From: Paracoccus sediminis
GTDB lineage: Bacteria; Pseudomonadota; Alphaproteobacteria; Rhodobacterales; Rhodobacteraceae
Length of the DNA: 64,000 nt
Direction: 5' to 3'
NCBI RefSeq assembly: GCF_900188295.1
Contig: NZ_FZNM01000010.1
Location: 44,107 to 108,106 of the forward strand
Below, in pieces: positions 18,764 to 27,828 of the stretch (its first letter is position 1; each line of letters starts with the position of its first letter). The notes beneath the pieces were generated by a model. It was given only the letters and a program-made list of their open reading frames with translations. It searched no databases and was not told where the DNA came from. Made by a program: the position numbers and the translations under genes.

Positions 18764-19678
18764 TCAACGGGTCATCGCAGCGGCGATTTCCGCCGCAAGG
18801 CGGGCGTTGTCCAGCACCAGGGCGATGTTGGATCGCAGCGACCGGCCTTCGGTCAGGTCGAAGATGCGTCCCAGCAGGAAAGGCGTCACCTGTTTGGCGG
18901 CGATTCCCTGGGCCTCGGCCTCGGACAGGGCCTGTTCGATCACCGGCATGATCGTATCGCGGGGGATCTCGGCGTCGTGCGGAATGGGGTTGGCGACCAA
19001 CTGGCCGCCCTTCAGCCCCAGACGGGCGCGCATGGCGGCGCTGGCGGCGATGTCGGCGGCGTTGTCCATGCGCAGCGGCGCCCGGATGCCGCTGCCGCGC
19101 GACCAGAAGGCGGGCAGGTCGTCCTGGCCATAGGCGATCACGGGAACGCCCAGCGTTTCCAGCACCTCCCAGGTCTTGGGCAGATCCAGGATCGCCTTGG
19201 CCCCCGCCGCCACCACCGTCACCGGGGTCTGCGCCAGTTCGTGCAGATCGGCCGAGATGTCGAAGCTGGATTCGGCGCCGCGATGCACGCCGCCGATGCC
19301 GCCGGTCGCAAAGACGCGGATCCCCGCCAGATGCGCGCAGATCATCGTCGCGGCGACGGTCGTGGCCCCCGTGCGGCCATTCGCCAGGCAAACGGCCAGG
19401 TCGGCGCGCGACAGCTTCATCGCCTGGTCCGAGGGCGTCCGGGCCAGGGTTTCCAAGGCGTCGTCGTCCATGCCCACATGGATCCGGCCGCCCATCACGG
19501 CGATGGTGGCGGGCACCGCGCCGTTGTCGCGGATCACCGCTTCGACCTGCCGCGCCATCTCCAGGTTCTGCGGCCAGGGCATCCCGTGGGTGATGATGGT
19601 GGATTCAAGCGCCACCACGGGGCGCCCGGCGGACAGGGCGTCGTGGACTTCGGGCGGGAAGGTCAGGGGGGCGTTCAT
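18764..19678 (-). CDS. psuG: Pseudouridine-5'-phosphate glycosidase
   Basis: A 304-residue enzyme that splits pseudouridine 5'-phosphate into uracil and ribose 5-phosphate, the second step of pseudouridine salvage. Family motifs: VVALESTIITHGMPWPQN near the N-terminus, GRTGATTVAATM, FATGGIGGVHRG, the AGAKAILDLPKTWE lysine segment, and ANPIPHDAEIP. Length matches E. coli PsuG. The start ATG at 19678 overlaps the psuK stop by ATGA, so the glycosidase is translated with its kinase. The pair acts in sequence: PsuK makes the phosphorylated substrate of PsuG. Confidence 0.95.
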   Translation of the reverse strand: MNAPLTFPPEVHDALSAGRPVVALESTIITHGMPWPQNLEMARQVEAVIRDNGAVPATIAVMGGRIHVGMDDDALETLARTPSDQAMKLSRADLAVCLANGRTGATTVAATMICAHLAGIRVFATGGIGGVHRGAESSFDISADLHELAQTPVTVVAAGAKAILDLPKTWEVLETLGVPVIAYGQDDLPAFWSRGSGIRAPLRMDNAADIAASAAMRARLGLKGGQLVANPIPHDAEIPRDTIMPVIEQALSEAEAQGIAAKQVTPFLLGRIFDLTEGRSLRSNIALVLDNARLAAEIAAAMTR

Positions 19679-20571
19679 GGGACATCCTTTCCGGAAACAT
19701 GGGCGGCGGCGGCATCGGCGGCCCGGCGCAGGGCCGCATCGCGCGGCTGGCCCGCCAGTTCGGCGGCCAGATGCGCGGCCAGGAAACAGTCGCCCGCGCC
19801 GGTCACGCGGGCCACGGTGACGGGCGGCGGGACACAGGTCAGGGTGGGCGCCCCCGCCATCGCGCAGGCCACGGGGCGGGGACCGTCCGTCACCAGCACG
19901 CGGGCGGCGCCGCGCGCGACGACGGCCTGCGCGGCCGCCGCGGCGTCGGGGCAGGCGCGGCCCGCCAGGATCTCGGCCTCCAGCCGGTTGAGATAGAAGC
20001 AGCCGCGCCGGGCGGCGATCAGGGGTTCCAGCCGTTCGGCCTTGCCGGGGCTGGCGGGCACCACGCGCAGGTCGGCGCGGGCCAGGCGCGGGTCGCGGGC
20101 GACGCCGGCCAGCAGATCGGCGGTCAGGTTGCCGTCCAGCACGACCGGGGCGGCCCAGCCCGACAGCGCGCCGTCCAGAGGGGTCAGGATCGCGTCGCCC
20201 GCGTCCTCGAGCCCGTGGACATCGGCGACGGCGGCGATCAGCCCCTCGCTGTCCTCGATCCCCATATAGGTGTCGGTCGGCCGGCCGGTGTCGCGGGCCA
20301 GATGGGCGGTCAGCACGCCCAGCCGTTCCGCCGCGGCCACCAGGGCGGCGCCTTCGGGATCGCGGCCCACGGCGGACAGGACGGCGGGACGCAACCTCCA
20401 CCGGGCCAGCGCGACGGCCACGTTCAACGCCACGCCGCCGGGGATGTGGCGGATGCGGCCCGGCACGTCGGCGCCCGGCGCCATGCGGCGGGGCGCGCGG
20501 CCGATCACGTCCCACAGCATCGCGCCGATGCACAGGATGTCGGGGCGGCCCGTGTCGGTCAGGTCGGTCAT
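19675..20571 (-). CDS. psuK: Pseudouridine kinase, PfkB family
   Basis: A 298-residue carbohydrate-kinase-fold protein. The PfkB C-terminal signature is seen as VTVARVTGAGDCFLAAHLAA with the catalytic Asp in GAGD; the N-terminal sugar-binding segment is IPGGVALNVAVALARW. Coupling to psuG (ATGA overlap) makes pseudouridine the likely substrate; sequence alone would only support a nucleoside or sugar kinase. The start at 20571 overlaps the arsR stop (ATGA), so regulator, kinase and glycosidase form one operon. Confidence 0.88.
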   Translation of the reverse strand: MTDLTDTGRPDILCIGAMLWDVIGRAPRRMAPGADVPGRIRHIPGGVALNVAVALARWRLRPAVLSAVGRDPEGAALVAAAERLGVLTAHLARDTGRPTDTYMGIEDSEGLIAAVADVHGLEDAGDAILTPLDGALSGWAAPVVLDGNLTADLLAGVARDPRLARADLRVVPASPGKAERLEPLIAARRGCFYLNRLEAEILAGRACPDAAAAAQAVVARGAARVLVTDGPRPVACAMAGAPTLTCVPPPVTVARVTGAGDCFLAAHLAAELAGQPRDAALRRAADAAAAHVSGKDVP

Positions 20572-20915
20572 TCGCGGGTCCAGTCCTGCATCTCGGCCAC
20601 GAGGAAACGTTCGAAATCGTCCAGATCCACCGGATCGAACTGCCCGAACCCCCCCATCCAAACCGAGGCCGCGCGCATCCCGTCCGGGTCCAGCTTGCAC
20701 CAAGTGATCCGGCCCCGCCGTTCCTGCCGGATCAGCCCCGCCGCCGCAAGGACCGACAGGTGCTTGGAAATCGCGGCCAGGCTCATCTGAAAGGGTTCGG
20801 CCACGTCGCTGACGGCCATGTCGTCTTCCAGCAGCATGGTCAGGACGCGCCGCCGCGTCGGGTCGGACAGGGCCGCGAAGATCAGGTCGAGCCGGTCGGG
20901 AACAGGGGTGTGCAT
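20568..20915 (-). CDS. ArsR/SmtB-type winged-helix repressor
   Basis: A 115-residue DNA-binding protein. Its winged helix runs about 8-90: LIFAALSDPTRRRVLTMLL, then the recognition region FQMSLAAISKHLSVLAAAGLIRQERRGR. The metal-binding ELCVCDL motif of true ArsR is missing, so a small organic ligand or no ligand is more likely. First gene of the psuKG operon, overlapping psuK by four bases. The palindrome 33 bases upstream of its ATG resembles the AACC-N-GGTT operators of this subgroup, so autoregulation is inferred. Confidence 0.85.
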   Translation of the reverse strand: MHTPVPDRLDLIFAALSDPTRRRVLTMLLEDDMAVSDVAEPFQMSLAAISKHLSVLAAAGLIRQERRGRITWCKLDPDGMRAASVWMGGFGQFDPVDLDDFERFLVAEMQDWTRE

Positions 20916-20947
20916 CCAGGATCCATGCGGTCGGATGACCGGAATGG

Positions 20948-20963
20948 TCAACCAGACGGTTGA
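20948..20963 (-). promoter_or_regulatory. Palindromic operator upstream of arsR-psuKG
   Basis: A perfect inverted repeat TCAACC-AGAC-GGTTGA, extended by an imperfect flanking base pair, 33 bases before the ArsR start. Its size suits one winged-helix dimer. Confidence 0.6.
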
Positions 20964-21062
20964 ATAATGCGGGCGCAAGGCGCCGATTGCAAGCCGCAGG
21001 CGGAACGCGCGTGGCCGGGAATATAGACGCCTTTCAATGCCTTGCGCGGGACGTCCGGCGGC

Positions 21063-21091
21063 TTGACTTGGGGTGCGATCCACCCTAGACA
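21063..21091 (+). promoter_or_regulatory. Likely sigma-70-type promoter of the atp operon
   Basis: TTGACT (21063-21068), a 17-base spacer and TAGACA (21086-21091), 31 bases upstream of the atpI ATG. Confidence 0.55.
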
Positions 21092-21122
21092 CCGCGCCAA
21101 CCGAATGACGGGGGCGTGACGG

Positions 21123-21467
21123 ATGGCCGAACGGCCTGGGGACGACGGCAGGGACGCGGATGCAGCCCGGCTGCGCGCCCTGGAGGATCGGCTGTCCGGC
21201 CTGACCCGCAAGCCGGAGGCGGACATGCCGATGGCGGGCTATGACAAGGCGCATGTCGCCTGGCGCATGGTGACGGAGATCGTGGCGGGCATCCTGATGG
21301 GCGCCGGGATCGGATACGGCTTGGACTGGCTGTTCGGCACCCTGCCGGTCATGCTGATCCTGTTCATACTGATCGGCTTCGTGGCCGGCATCAAGGTGAT
21401 GATGCGCACGGCGGCCGAACTTGGCAGCACCTCCGGCCCCGCGCCGGGCACCGACGAAAGGGACTGA
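21123..21467 (+). CDS. atpI: ATP synthase accessory protein AtpI/AtpZ
   Basis: A 114-residue membrane protein with two helices (about 50-70 [22 protein letters not shown] and 74-97 [21 protein letters not shown]), in the AtpI/AtpZ pattern seen at the head of F0 operons in alphaproteobacteria. The N-terminal 45 residues are charged and cytoplasmic. In other bacteria AtpI helps assemble the c-ring. The stop is two bases before the atpB start. Confidence 0.85.
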   Translation: MAERPGDDGRDADAARLRALEDRLSGLTRKPEADMPMAGYDKAHVAWRMVTEIVAGILMGAGIGYGLDWLFGTLPVMLILFILIGFVAGIKVMMRTAAELGSTSGPAPGTDERD

Positions 21468-21469
21468 TC

Positions 21470-22225
21470 GTGGCGATCGAAGCGCAAGGCGAGGCAACCG
21501 GCCTGTCTTTCCACCCCATGGAACAGTTCATCGTCCGCCCGCTGTTCGGCGACGGTCCGGTCCACTGGTACACGCCCAGCAACGTCACGCTGTGGCTGTT
21601 CGCCATCGTGCTGGCGACGCTGGCGCTGCTGGTGCTGGGCACGCGCGGCCGCGCCATCGTTCCCAGCCGCAGCCAGTCCATCGCCGAAATGGCCTATGGC
21701 ATGGTCCACAAGATGGTGGCCGACATCGCGGGCAAGGACGGGCTGAAGTATTTTCCGTATGTCATGACGCTGTTCATGTTCATCGTCTTCGCGAACTTCC
21801 TGGGCCTGCTGCCCATGGCGTTCACGGTCACGTCTCATATCGCGGTGACGGGCGTTCTGGCGCTGTCGGTGTTCCTGACGGTGACGGCCATCGGCTTCAT
21901 CAAGAACGGCGCGCATTTCCTGGACCTGTTCTGGGTGCGGTCCGCGCCGCTGGCGATCCGCCCGGTGCTGGCCGTGATCGAGGTCATCAGCTATTTCGTG
22001 CGCCCCGTCAGCCACTCCATCCGACTTGCCGGCAACATGATCGCCGGTCACGCGGTCATCAAGGTGTTCGCGGGCTTCGCGGCCATCGCCGCGGTGGCCC
22101 CGGTCGCGATCGTTGCGGTGGTTGGCATGTACGCCTTTGAAATCCTCGTGGCGTTCATCCAGGCCTATGTGTTCACCATCCTGACCTGCGTTTACCTGAA
22201 GGACGCGCTGCATCCGTCGCATTGA
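21470..22225 (+). CDS. atpB: ATP synthase F0 subunit a
   Basis: A 251-residue integral membrane proton channel subunit. The essential Arg sits in [14 protein letters not shown], with the family segments [11 protein letters not shown] and the C-terminal [26 protein letters not shown]. It starts with GTG at 21470, with AAAGGGA seven bases before it. Five to six hydrophobic helices are visible. It cooperates with the c-ring encoded next. Confidence 0.95.
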   Translation: MAIEAQGEATGLSFHPMEQFIVRPLFGDGPVHWYTPSNVTLWLFAIVLATLALLVLGTRGRAIVPSRSQSIAEMAYGMVHKMVADIAGKDGLKYFPYVMTLFMFIVFANFLGLLPMAFTVTSHIAVTGVLALSVFLTVTAIGFIKNGAHFLDLFWVRSAPLAIRPVLAVIEVISYFVRPVSHSIRLAGNMIAGHAVIKVFAGFAAIAAVAPVAIVAVVGMYAFEILVAFIQAYVFTILTCVYLKDALHPSH

Positions 22226-22303
22226 CGGCCCGCAGCCCCGGCGGCGCCCGAGCTGCGCCGCCGCTACCCCAATCCACCACTTCCAACCGCAAGGAGCATC
22301 ATC

Positions 22304-22540
22304 ATGGAAGGCAATATCGGAGAACTGGGCCAGTACATCGGCGTCGGCCTGACCGCCATCGGCATGGGCGGGGCCGCCATCGGTGTGGGCAACGTCGCCG
22401 GGAACTTCCTGTCGGGCGCCCTGCGCAACCCGTCGGCCGCCGCCAGCCAGACCGCCACGCTGTTCATCGGCATGGCATTCGCCGAAGCCCTGGGGATCTT
22501 CTCGTTCCTCGTCGCGCTTCTGCTGATGTTCGCGGTCTGA
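22304..22540 (+). CDS. atpE: ATP synthase F0 subunit c
   Basis: A 78-residue two-helix proteolipid. The ion-carrying carboxylate is E61 in [11 protein letters not shown], and the first helix has the Gly/Ala packing run [17 protein letters not shown]. The polar loop is RNPSAA. No sodium-binding residue set (Q/E-S/T) is evident, so proton coupling is expected. A strong AAGGAGC ribosome site precedes the ATG, in line with the high copy number of subunit c. Confidence 0.96.
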   Translation: MEGNIGELGQYIGVGLTAIGMGGAAIGVGNVAGNFLSGALRNPSAAASQTATLFIGMAFAEALGIFSFLVALLLMFAV

Positions 22541-22614
22541 TCCCAGGCCATCCTTGCGGCGGGGTGGGGGTTCGCCCCCGCCCCTTCGCGACCGTCAAGG
22601 CCCAGGGGTAGGAC

Positions 22615-23205
22615 ATGATAAGCCTGTTGCAAGAGGCCGTCACCGTCACGGCCGACCATACCGAAAGCCTCGCCAGTTCGGTGGCGTATGGCGAGACCGA
22701 AACAGCCACGGGCCTGCCCCAGCTGGATCTTTCGACCTTTGGCAATCAGATCTTCTGGCTGGTCGTCGCCATGGTCGTTCTTTACTGGGTCGTGGCCAAG
22801 ATCGCGCTGCCCCGGATCGGGGCCGTGCTGTCGGACCGCCAGGGCGCCATGACCGGCGATCTGATGGCCGCCGAGGAATTCAAGCTGAAGGCCAAGGAGG
22901 CCGAGGCCGCCTATGACAAGGCGCTGGCCGACGCGCGGGCCGAGGCGGGCAAGATCGTCGCCGCCAACCGCGCCGAGATCCAGAAGGAACTGGACGCCGC
23001 CATTGCCCATGCCGATGCCGAGATTTCGGCCCGCACCGCCGAATCGGAAAAGCGGATCCGCGAGATCCGCGGTTCCGCCGATACCGACGCCCGAGAGGTC
23101 GCCCGCGACGTGACGGCCGAACTGGTCCGCAGCTTTGGCGGCACGGTCGATCAGGCCGCCGTCGATCAGGCGGTGGACAACCGCATGAAAGGGGCATTGC
23201 AATGA
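22615..23205 (+). CDS. atpF2: ATP synthase F0 subunit b'
   Basis: A 196-residue peripheral-stalk subunit. After a 40-residue N-terminal segment a single membrane helix ([21 protein letters not shown], about 45-65) is followed by a long charged coiled coil ([20 protein letters not shown]...). The divergent b' form paired with b is typical of photosynthetic-lineage alphaproteobacteria. The stop overlaps the next start by four bases. Confidence 0.93.
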   Translation: MISLLQEAVTVTADHTESLASSVAYGETETATGLPQLDLSTFGNQIFWLVVAMVVLYWVVAKIALPRIGAVLSDRQGAMTGDLMAAEEFKLKAKEAEAAYDKALADARAEAGKIVAANRAEIQKELDAAIAHADAEISARTAESEKRIREIRGSADTDAREVARDVTAELVRSFGGTVDQAAVDQAVDNRMKGALQ

Positions 23206-23762
23206 GGTCGCCTGCCGTCATCGCCGTTGCCGCGCTGTTCGCCAGCCCGGCCTTTGCGGCCCCCGGTTCGTTCTTTTCGCTGGGGAACACGGACTTCATC
23301 GTCCTGATCTCGTTTCTGGTGTTCGTGGGCGTGCTGCTGTATTTCAAGGTGCCCGCCAGGATCGGCGCCCTGCTGGACAGCCGGGCCGAGGGCATCCGCC
23401 GCGATCTGGACGAGGCCAAGCGCCTGCGCGAGGAAGCGCAGGAGATCTATGCCAGCTATGAACGCCGCCAGCGCGAGGTTTCGGGCCAAGCCGACCAGAT
23501 CGTCGCCAACGCCAAGCGCGAGGCCGAGGCGCAGGCCGCCAAGGCCAAGGCCGACCTCAAGAGCTCGATCGAACGCCGCCTGAAAGGCGCCGAGGATCAG
23601 ATCGCCAGCGCCGAAAGCGACGCCGTGCGCGCCGTGCGCGACCGTGCGGTCCAGGCGGCCGTGGCCGCGGCATCCGCCCTGCTGGCGCAGCAGGTCGCGG
23701 CCGGCCAGCGGTCCGCCGGGATCGACGATGCCATCGACGACGTGGCGCGCCGGTTGAACTGA
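23202..23762 (+). CDS. atpF: ATP synthase F0 subunit b
   Basis: A 186-residue stalk subunit with an N-terminal signal-like segment ([19 protein letters not shown]), a membrane helix at about 28-48 ([18 protein letters not shown]) and a long Ala/Glu/Arg coiled coil starting [21 protein letters not shown]. It pairs with b' to hold the stator. It is the last gene of this F0 operon; the F1 genes are not in the window, as is usual for Rhodobacteraceae, where F0 and F1 operons are separate. Confidence 0.94.
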   Translation: MRSPAVIAVAALFASPAFAAPGSFFSLGNTDFIVLISFLVFVGVLLYFKVPARIGALLDSRAEGIRRDLDEAKRLREEAQEIYASYERRQREVSGQADQIVANAKREAEAQAAKAKADLKSSIERRLKGAEDQIASAESDAVRAVRDRAVQAAVAAASALLAQQVAAGQRSAGIDDAIDDVARRLN

Positions 23763-23805
23763 GGGACCGAACCAGGGGCGCAAGCCGGAACACCGGACAG
23801 TAGAA

Positions 23806-23835
23806 AAACCCCCGTCGCGAAAGCGGCGGGGGTTT
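23806..23835. terminator. Bidirectional terminator between atpF and the OmpA-like gene
   Basis: A 13-bp stem AAACCCCCGTCGC/GCGGCGGGGGTTT with a GAAA tetraloop, with A and T runs at opposite ends, so it can serve both convergent genes. Confidence 0.88.
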
Positions 23836-23854
23836 GTCGTCGTGTCCGGCGGGA

Positions 23855-24517
23855 TCAGCTGTTCGGGCGGATCAGGATTTCGACCCGGCGGTTCTGCGCG
23901 CGGCCCGCCGCCGTGTCGTTTGACGCGACAGGCTGGCTGTAGCCCGCACCGCTGGCAATCAGGCGGCCCGACGACACCCCTGCTGCGGCCAGGATGCCCG
24001 CGACCGACTGGGCGCGGCGTTGCGACAGATCGGCGTTATAGGCGGCGCTGCCGGTGCTGTCGGTATGGCCCACGACCTCGACCCGGCTGTTGGGATACTG
24101 GTTCAGGTTGCGCGCGACGGCATACAGGTCGTTCTGCGCGGCCCCCGACACGGCGGCGGAATCGGTCGCGAACAGGATGCCTTCGGGCATGATGACTTGC
24201 AGATAGGATCCGCGGTTGATGACCTGGATGTTCGGGTTGGACAGCGACTGCTGCAACGCCTGCGCCTGGCGGTCCAGGATGTTGCCCGCGACCGCGCCCG
24301 CCGCCGCGCCCAGGATCGCCCCGCGCGCCGCATCGCGGCCTTCGTTGTTGCTGTCGTCGTCGCGGGTCGCGCCCAGGACGGCGCCGACCGCCGCACCGGC
24401 AAGCGCGCCCTGCTGGGTCCGGCTCATCCCGCTCATGCCGGTGCCGTCGGCAGGGGCGCAGGCGCCCAGCGCGACAAGGCCGCCGACGGCAAGAAGGGAG
24501 GTGACGCGAAGGGTCAT
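23855..24517 (-). CDS. OmpA-family lipoprotein
   Basis: A 220-residue outer-membrane lipoprotein. Residues 1-20 are a lipoprotein signal with lipobox LGAC. Residues 35-85 hold a glycine-zipper segment (QGALAGAAVGAVLGA, ARGAILGAAAGAVAGN) that likely inserts in the membrane. The C-terminal 110 residues are the peptidoglycan-binding OmpA domain: YAVARNLNQYPNSRVEVVGHTDSTG, NADLSQRRAQSV and GRAQNRRVEI. It resembles the YiaD/glycine-zipper group. AAAGGAC precedes the ATG at 24517. Confidence 0.9.
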   Translation of the reverse strand: MTLRVTSLLAVGGLVALGACAPADGTGMSGMSRTQQGALAGAAVGAVLGATRDDDSNNEGRDAARGAILGAAAGAVAGNILDRQAQALQQSLSNPNIQVINRGSYLQVIMPEGILFATDSAAVSGAAQNDLYAVARNLNQYPNSRVEVVGHTDSTGSAAYNADLSQRRAQSVAGILAAAGVSSGRLIASGAGYSQPVASNDTAAGRAQNRRVEILIRPNS

Positions 24518-24729
24518 GGAATGTCCTTTTCGATTCTGCGGCGGCCTTTCGGCCTAGGGGCCGCAAGAGGCCTGTGATTCTGTGGCGGCCGGTCAACGCC
24601 CCGAGGCTGGCGCGGTTCCGGCCGAAAGGAAAGTCACGCCTGCGTGGAAGCCCTTGCATTGGCGGACAAAACCCCGGCGGCCGGGCCGGGCTTGCAATAG
24701 GGCGCCAGGGCGGTCACAAGCGATGCGCC

Positions 24730-25392
24730 ATGGTCCAGATCCGCCGCCCGCCCCAGCCCTTGCCCTTTGTCCAGCAGGTCGCGGTCTTTTCGCGCCTGGC
24801 CGCGGCGAACCCCGCCCCCGCGACGGAACTGGTCTTCACCAACCCCTTTACCCTGGTGGTGGCCGTCGCCCTGTCGGCGCAGGCGACCGATGTGGGCGTC
24901 AACAAGGCCACGCGCGGCCTGTTCGCGGTGGCCGACACGCCCCGCAAGATGCTGGACCTGGGGCTGGAGGGCGTGACCGAACATATCAGGACCATCGGGC
25001 TGTTCCGGCAAAAGGCCAGGAATGTCATGGCCCTGTCCCGCATTCTTGCCGAGGATTACGGCGGCGAGGTTCCCGACAGCCGCGCCGCGCTGATGACCCT
25101 GCCGGGCGTCGGCCGCAAGACCGCCAACGTGGTCCTGAACACGGCCTTTGGCCATCCGGCGCAGGCGGTGGATACGCATATCTTCCGCGTGGGCAACCGC
25201 ACCCGCATCGCGCCGGGCCGCGACGTGGACGAGGTGGAACGCGCCATCGAGGACAACGTGCCCGCAAGGTTCCAGGGGAACGCCCATCACTGGCTGATCC
25301 TGCACGGCCGATACATGTGCCAGGCCCGCCGCCCGCGCTGCGCGGTCTGCCCCATCCATGATCTGTGCCCCTATGAGGAGAAGACCGCATGA
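24730..25392 (+). CDS. nth: Endonuclease III
   Basis: A 220-residue base-excision repair glycosylase/AP lyase for oxidised pyrimidines. The helix-hairpin-helix LPGVGRKTANV holds the catalytic K130, and D148 sits in AVDTHIFRV, the same 18-residue spacing as K120/D138 of E. coli. The [4Fe-4S] loop at the C-terminus has four Cys (C-x6-C-x2-C-x5-C). ATG 24730 gives the normal length; the open frame extends 52 codons upstream without a ribosome site. The stop overlaps the next gene (ATGA). Confidence 0.94.
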   Translation: MVQIRRPPQPLPFVQQVAVFSRLAAANPAPATELVFTNPFTLVVAVALSAQATDVGVNKATRGLFAVADTPRKMLDLGLEGVTEHIRTIGLFRQKARNVMALSRILAEDYGGEVPDSRAALMTLPGVGRKTANVVLNTAFGHPAQAVDTHIFRVGNRTRIAPGRDVDEVERAIEDNVPARFQGNAHHWLILHGRYMCQARRPRCAVCPIHDLCPYEEKTA

Positions 25393-26402
25393 CCACCCCT
25401 TATGTGATCGGCATCGGCAATGCGGTGATGGACGTGATCTCGCCCGTGGGCGACGACCGCCTGGCGGCGCTTGGGGTTCAAAAGGGCATCATGCAGCTGA
25501 TCGAACGCGAGCGGTCGGAATACCTGATGGCCGCGCAGGCCGACGACCACGGGCCGGGCCGCGCGCAGTCGCGGCTGGTGCCGGGCGGGTCGGTGGCGAA
25601 CACGCTGGCCGGGATCGGGATGCTGGGGCTGCGCACGGCCTTTATCGGGCGGGTGGCCAACGACGCGCTGGGCCTGTCCTATGCCGAACAGACCGAGGCG
25701 GCGGGGACGGTGTTCGTGAACCCTCCGGTCGCGGGGGACCAGTTGCCGACCTCGCGCTCCATCATCATGGTGACGCCGGACGGCGAGCGGTCGATGAACA
25801 CCTATCTGGGGATTTCCGCCGAACTGGGGCCGGATGATGTGAACCCTGCGGTCTTTCAGGGGGCTGGCTGGCTGTTCCTGGAAGGATACCTGTTCGACAA
25901 GCCCAAGGGAAAGGACGCGTTCCTGAAGGCCGCGCGGTCGTGCCACGAGGCGGGCGGGCAGGCGGGGATCGCCCTGTCCGATCCGTTCTGCGTGGATCGG
26001 CACCGCGCGGATTTCCGGCGGCTGGTGGCGGGGCCGATGGATTACGTGATCGGCAATGTCCACGAATGGGAATCGCTGTATCAGGTCACGGAGCTGGAGG
26101 AGGCGCTGCGCCTGGCCGCCGCCGATTGCGGCACGGTGATCTGCACGCGGTCGGGCAATGACGCGATCCTGATCCGGGATGGCGAACGCGTGACGGCGCC
26201 CGTTCGGCGGATCGTGCCGGTGGACGCGACCGGGGCGGGCGACCAGTTCGCCGCCGGGCTGATCTATGGTCTGGCCCTGGGGGCGCCGCTGGCTGTGGCG
26301 GGCCGGATGGGATGCGTTGCTGCGGCCGAGGTGATCGGGCATGTCGGTCCGCGTCCCGAACGGGACCTGCGGGCGGATTTCCGGGCCGAGGGGCTGATCT
26401 GA
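25389..26402 (+). CDS. Adenosine kinase-like PfkB family sugar/nucleoside kinase
   Basis: A 337-residue PfkB-family kinase. N-terminal GIGNAVMDVISPV, the sugar-binding GGSVANTLAGI, and the catalytic VPVDATGAGDQFAAGLIYG near the C-terminus with the base Asp in GAGD. The length and the MNTYLGISAELG segment match the alphaproteobacterial adenosine-kinase group. It probably salvages adenosine to AMP, but substrate choice in PfkB proteins is not secure from sequence. It is coupled to nth by a four-base overlap. Confidence 0.85.
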   Translation: MTTPYVIGIGNAVMDVISPVGDDRLAALGVQKGIMQLIERERSEYLMAAQADDHGPGRAQSRLVPGGSVANTLAGIGMLGLRTAFIGRVANDALGLSYAEQTEAAGTVFVNPPVAGDQLPTSRSIIMVTPDGERSMNTYLGISAELGPDDVNPAVFQGAGWLFLEGYLFDKPKGKDAFLKAARSCHEAGGQAGIALSDPFCVDRHRADFRRLVAGPMDYVIGNVHEWESLYQVTELEEALRLAAADCGTVICTRSGNDAILIRDGERVTAPVRRIVPVDATGAGDQFAAGLIYGLALGAPLAVAGRMGCVAAAEVIGHVGPRPERDLRADFRAEGLI

Positions 26403-26415
26403 TTGCGTCCCGCGA

Positions 26416-26472
26416 AGGCTGGGGGACTTCACGTCCCCCAGACCCCCTGTGGGATATTTGGCTAAGGCAAAA
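26416..26472 (+). repeat. Dispersed intergenic repeat, copy A
   Basis: Contains a GGGGGAC...GTCCCCC hairpin followed by GACCCCC, then GATATTTGGCTAAGGCAAA. The right half matches copy B at 31549 (TATTTGG then AAGGCAAA). Short repeats of this kind are common between Rhodobacteraceae genes. Confidence 0.5.
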
Positions 26473-26565
26473 CCCCGCCGGGGTGAAGGGCGCCCCGGCG
26501 TTGCGCCGTTCTGCCGCCGCGTGTATCAGGGCCGGAACGAATGAACAGCGTGAAGGACGTCGTGG

Positions 26566-27828
26566 ATGCGCAGGGTTGTTGTCACCGGGTTGGGCATGGT
26601 CACGCCGCTGGCCTGCGGTGTCGAGGCGACGTGGGAACGGCTGCTGGCCGGGCAGTCCGGCGCCGGGCCGATCACCCGCTTTGACCCCAAGGACGTGGTG
26701 ACGAAATACGCCTGCGAGATCCCCATGGGCGATGGCAGCGACGGAACCTTCAACCCCGACGACTGGATGGAGCCGAAGGACCGGCGCAAGGTCGATGACT
26801 TCATCCTGTACGGGATGGCGGCGGCGGTGCAGGCGGTGCAGGATTCGGGATGGGAGCCTGCGACCGACGAGGACCGCGAGCGGACCGGGGTGATGATCGG
26901 GTCTGGGATCGGCGGGCTGACCTCCATCGCGGAAACGGCGGTGCTTATCAAGGAACGCGGGCCCAAGCGCGTGTCGCCGTTCTTTATCCCCGGCGCGCTA
27001 ATCAATCTGGTGTCGGGGCAGGTGTCGATCCGCTTTGGCTTCAAGGGGCCGAACCATGCGGTGGTGACGGCCTGTTCCACGGGCGCCCACGCCATCGGCG
27101 ACGCGGCGCGGCTGATCGCCCTGGGCGATGCCGACGTGATGGTCGCGGGCGGGGCCGAAAGCCCCATCAGCGAGATCGGCATTGCCGGTTTCAACGCCTG
27201 CAAGGCCCTGTCCACCAAGCGGGCCGACGATCCGCAGGCGGCCAGCCGCCCCTATGACGTGGACCGCGACGGCTTCGTCATGGGCGAGGGCGCGGGCTGC
27301 GTCGTGCTGGAGGAATACGAACACGCCGTGGCGCGGGGGGCGCGGATTTACGCCGAGGTTCTGGGATACGGGCTGTCGGGCGACGCCTATCACATCACCG
27401 CGCCCAGCGAGGATGGCGATGGCGGGTATCGCGCCATGCAGAACGCGCTGCGGTCGGCGGGGCTGGAGCCGTCGGCGGTCGACTATATCAACGCGCACGG
27501 CACCAGCACGATGGCCGACACCATCGAACTGGGCGCGGTGGAACGGCTGCTGGGCGATCATGCGGGTAACGTGGTGATGTCGTCCACCAAGTCCAGCATC
27601 GGGCACCTGCTGGGCGCGGCCGGCGCGGTCGAGGCGATCTTCTGCGTTCTGGCGATCCGCGATCAGATCTGCCCGCCGACGATCAACCTGGACCATCCGG
27701 CGGTTCAGCCGACGTTGGATCTGGCCGCCAACGCCGCCGTGCGGCGCAAGGTCGAGGTGGCGCTGTCCAACAGCTTCGGGTTCGGCGGCACCAATGCCAG
27801 CCTGATCCTGGGGGCGGTTCGCGGATGA
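26566..27828 (+). CDS. fabF: 3-oxoacyl-ACP synthase II
   Basis: A 420-residue condensing enzyme of type II fatty-acid synthesis. Catalytic triad: C170 in TACSTGAH, H311 in NAHGTSTM and H347 in SSIGHLLGAAG. It ends with the family segment NSFGFGGTNASLI. The start ATG at 26566 gives MRRVVVTGLGMVTPL. The stop overlaps mltG by four bases. No acpP precedes it here, so the acyl carrier protein gene must be elsewhere. Confidence 0.96.
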   Translation: MRRVVVTGLGMVTPLACGVEATWERLLAGQSGAGPITRFDPKDVVTKYACEIPMGDGSDGTFNPDDWMEPKDRRKVDDFILYGMAAAVQAVQDSGWEPATDEDRERTGVMIGSGIGGLTSIAETAVLIKERGPKRVSPFFIPGALINLVSGQVSIRFGFKGPNHAVVTACSTGAHAIGDAARLIALGDADVMVAGGAESPISEIGIAGFNACKALSTKRADDPQAASRPYDVDRDGFVMGEGAGCVVLEEYEHAVARGARIYAEVLGYGLSGDAYHITAPSEDGDGGYRAMQNALRSAGLEPSAVDYINAHGTSTMADTIELGAVERLLGDHAGNVVMSSTKSSIGHLLGAAGAVEAIFCVLAIRDQICPPTINLDHPAVQPTLDLAANAAVRRKVEVALSNSFGFGGTNASLILGAVRG

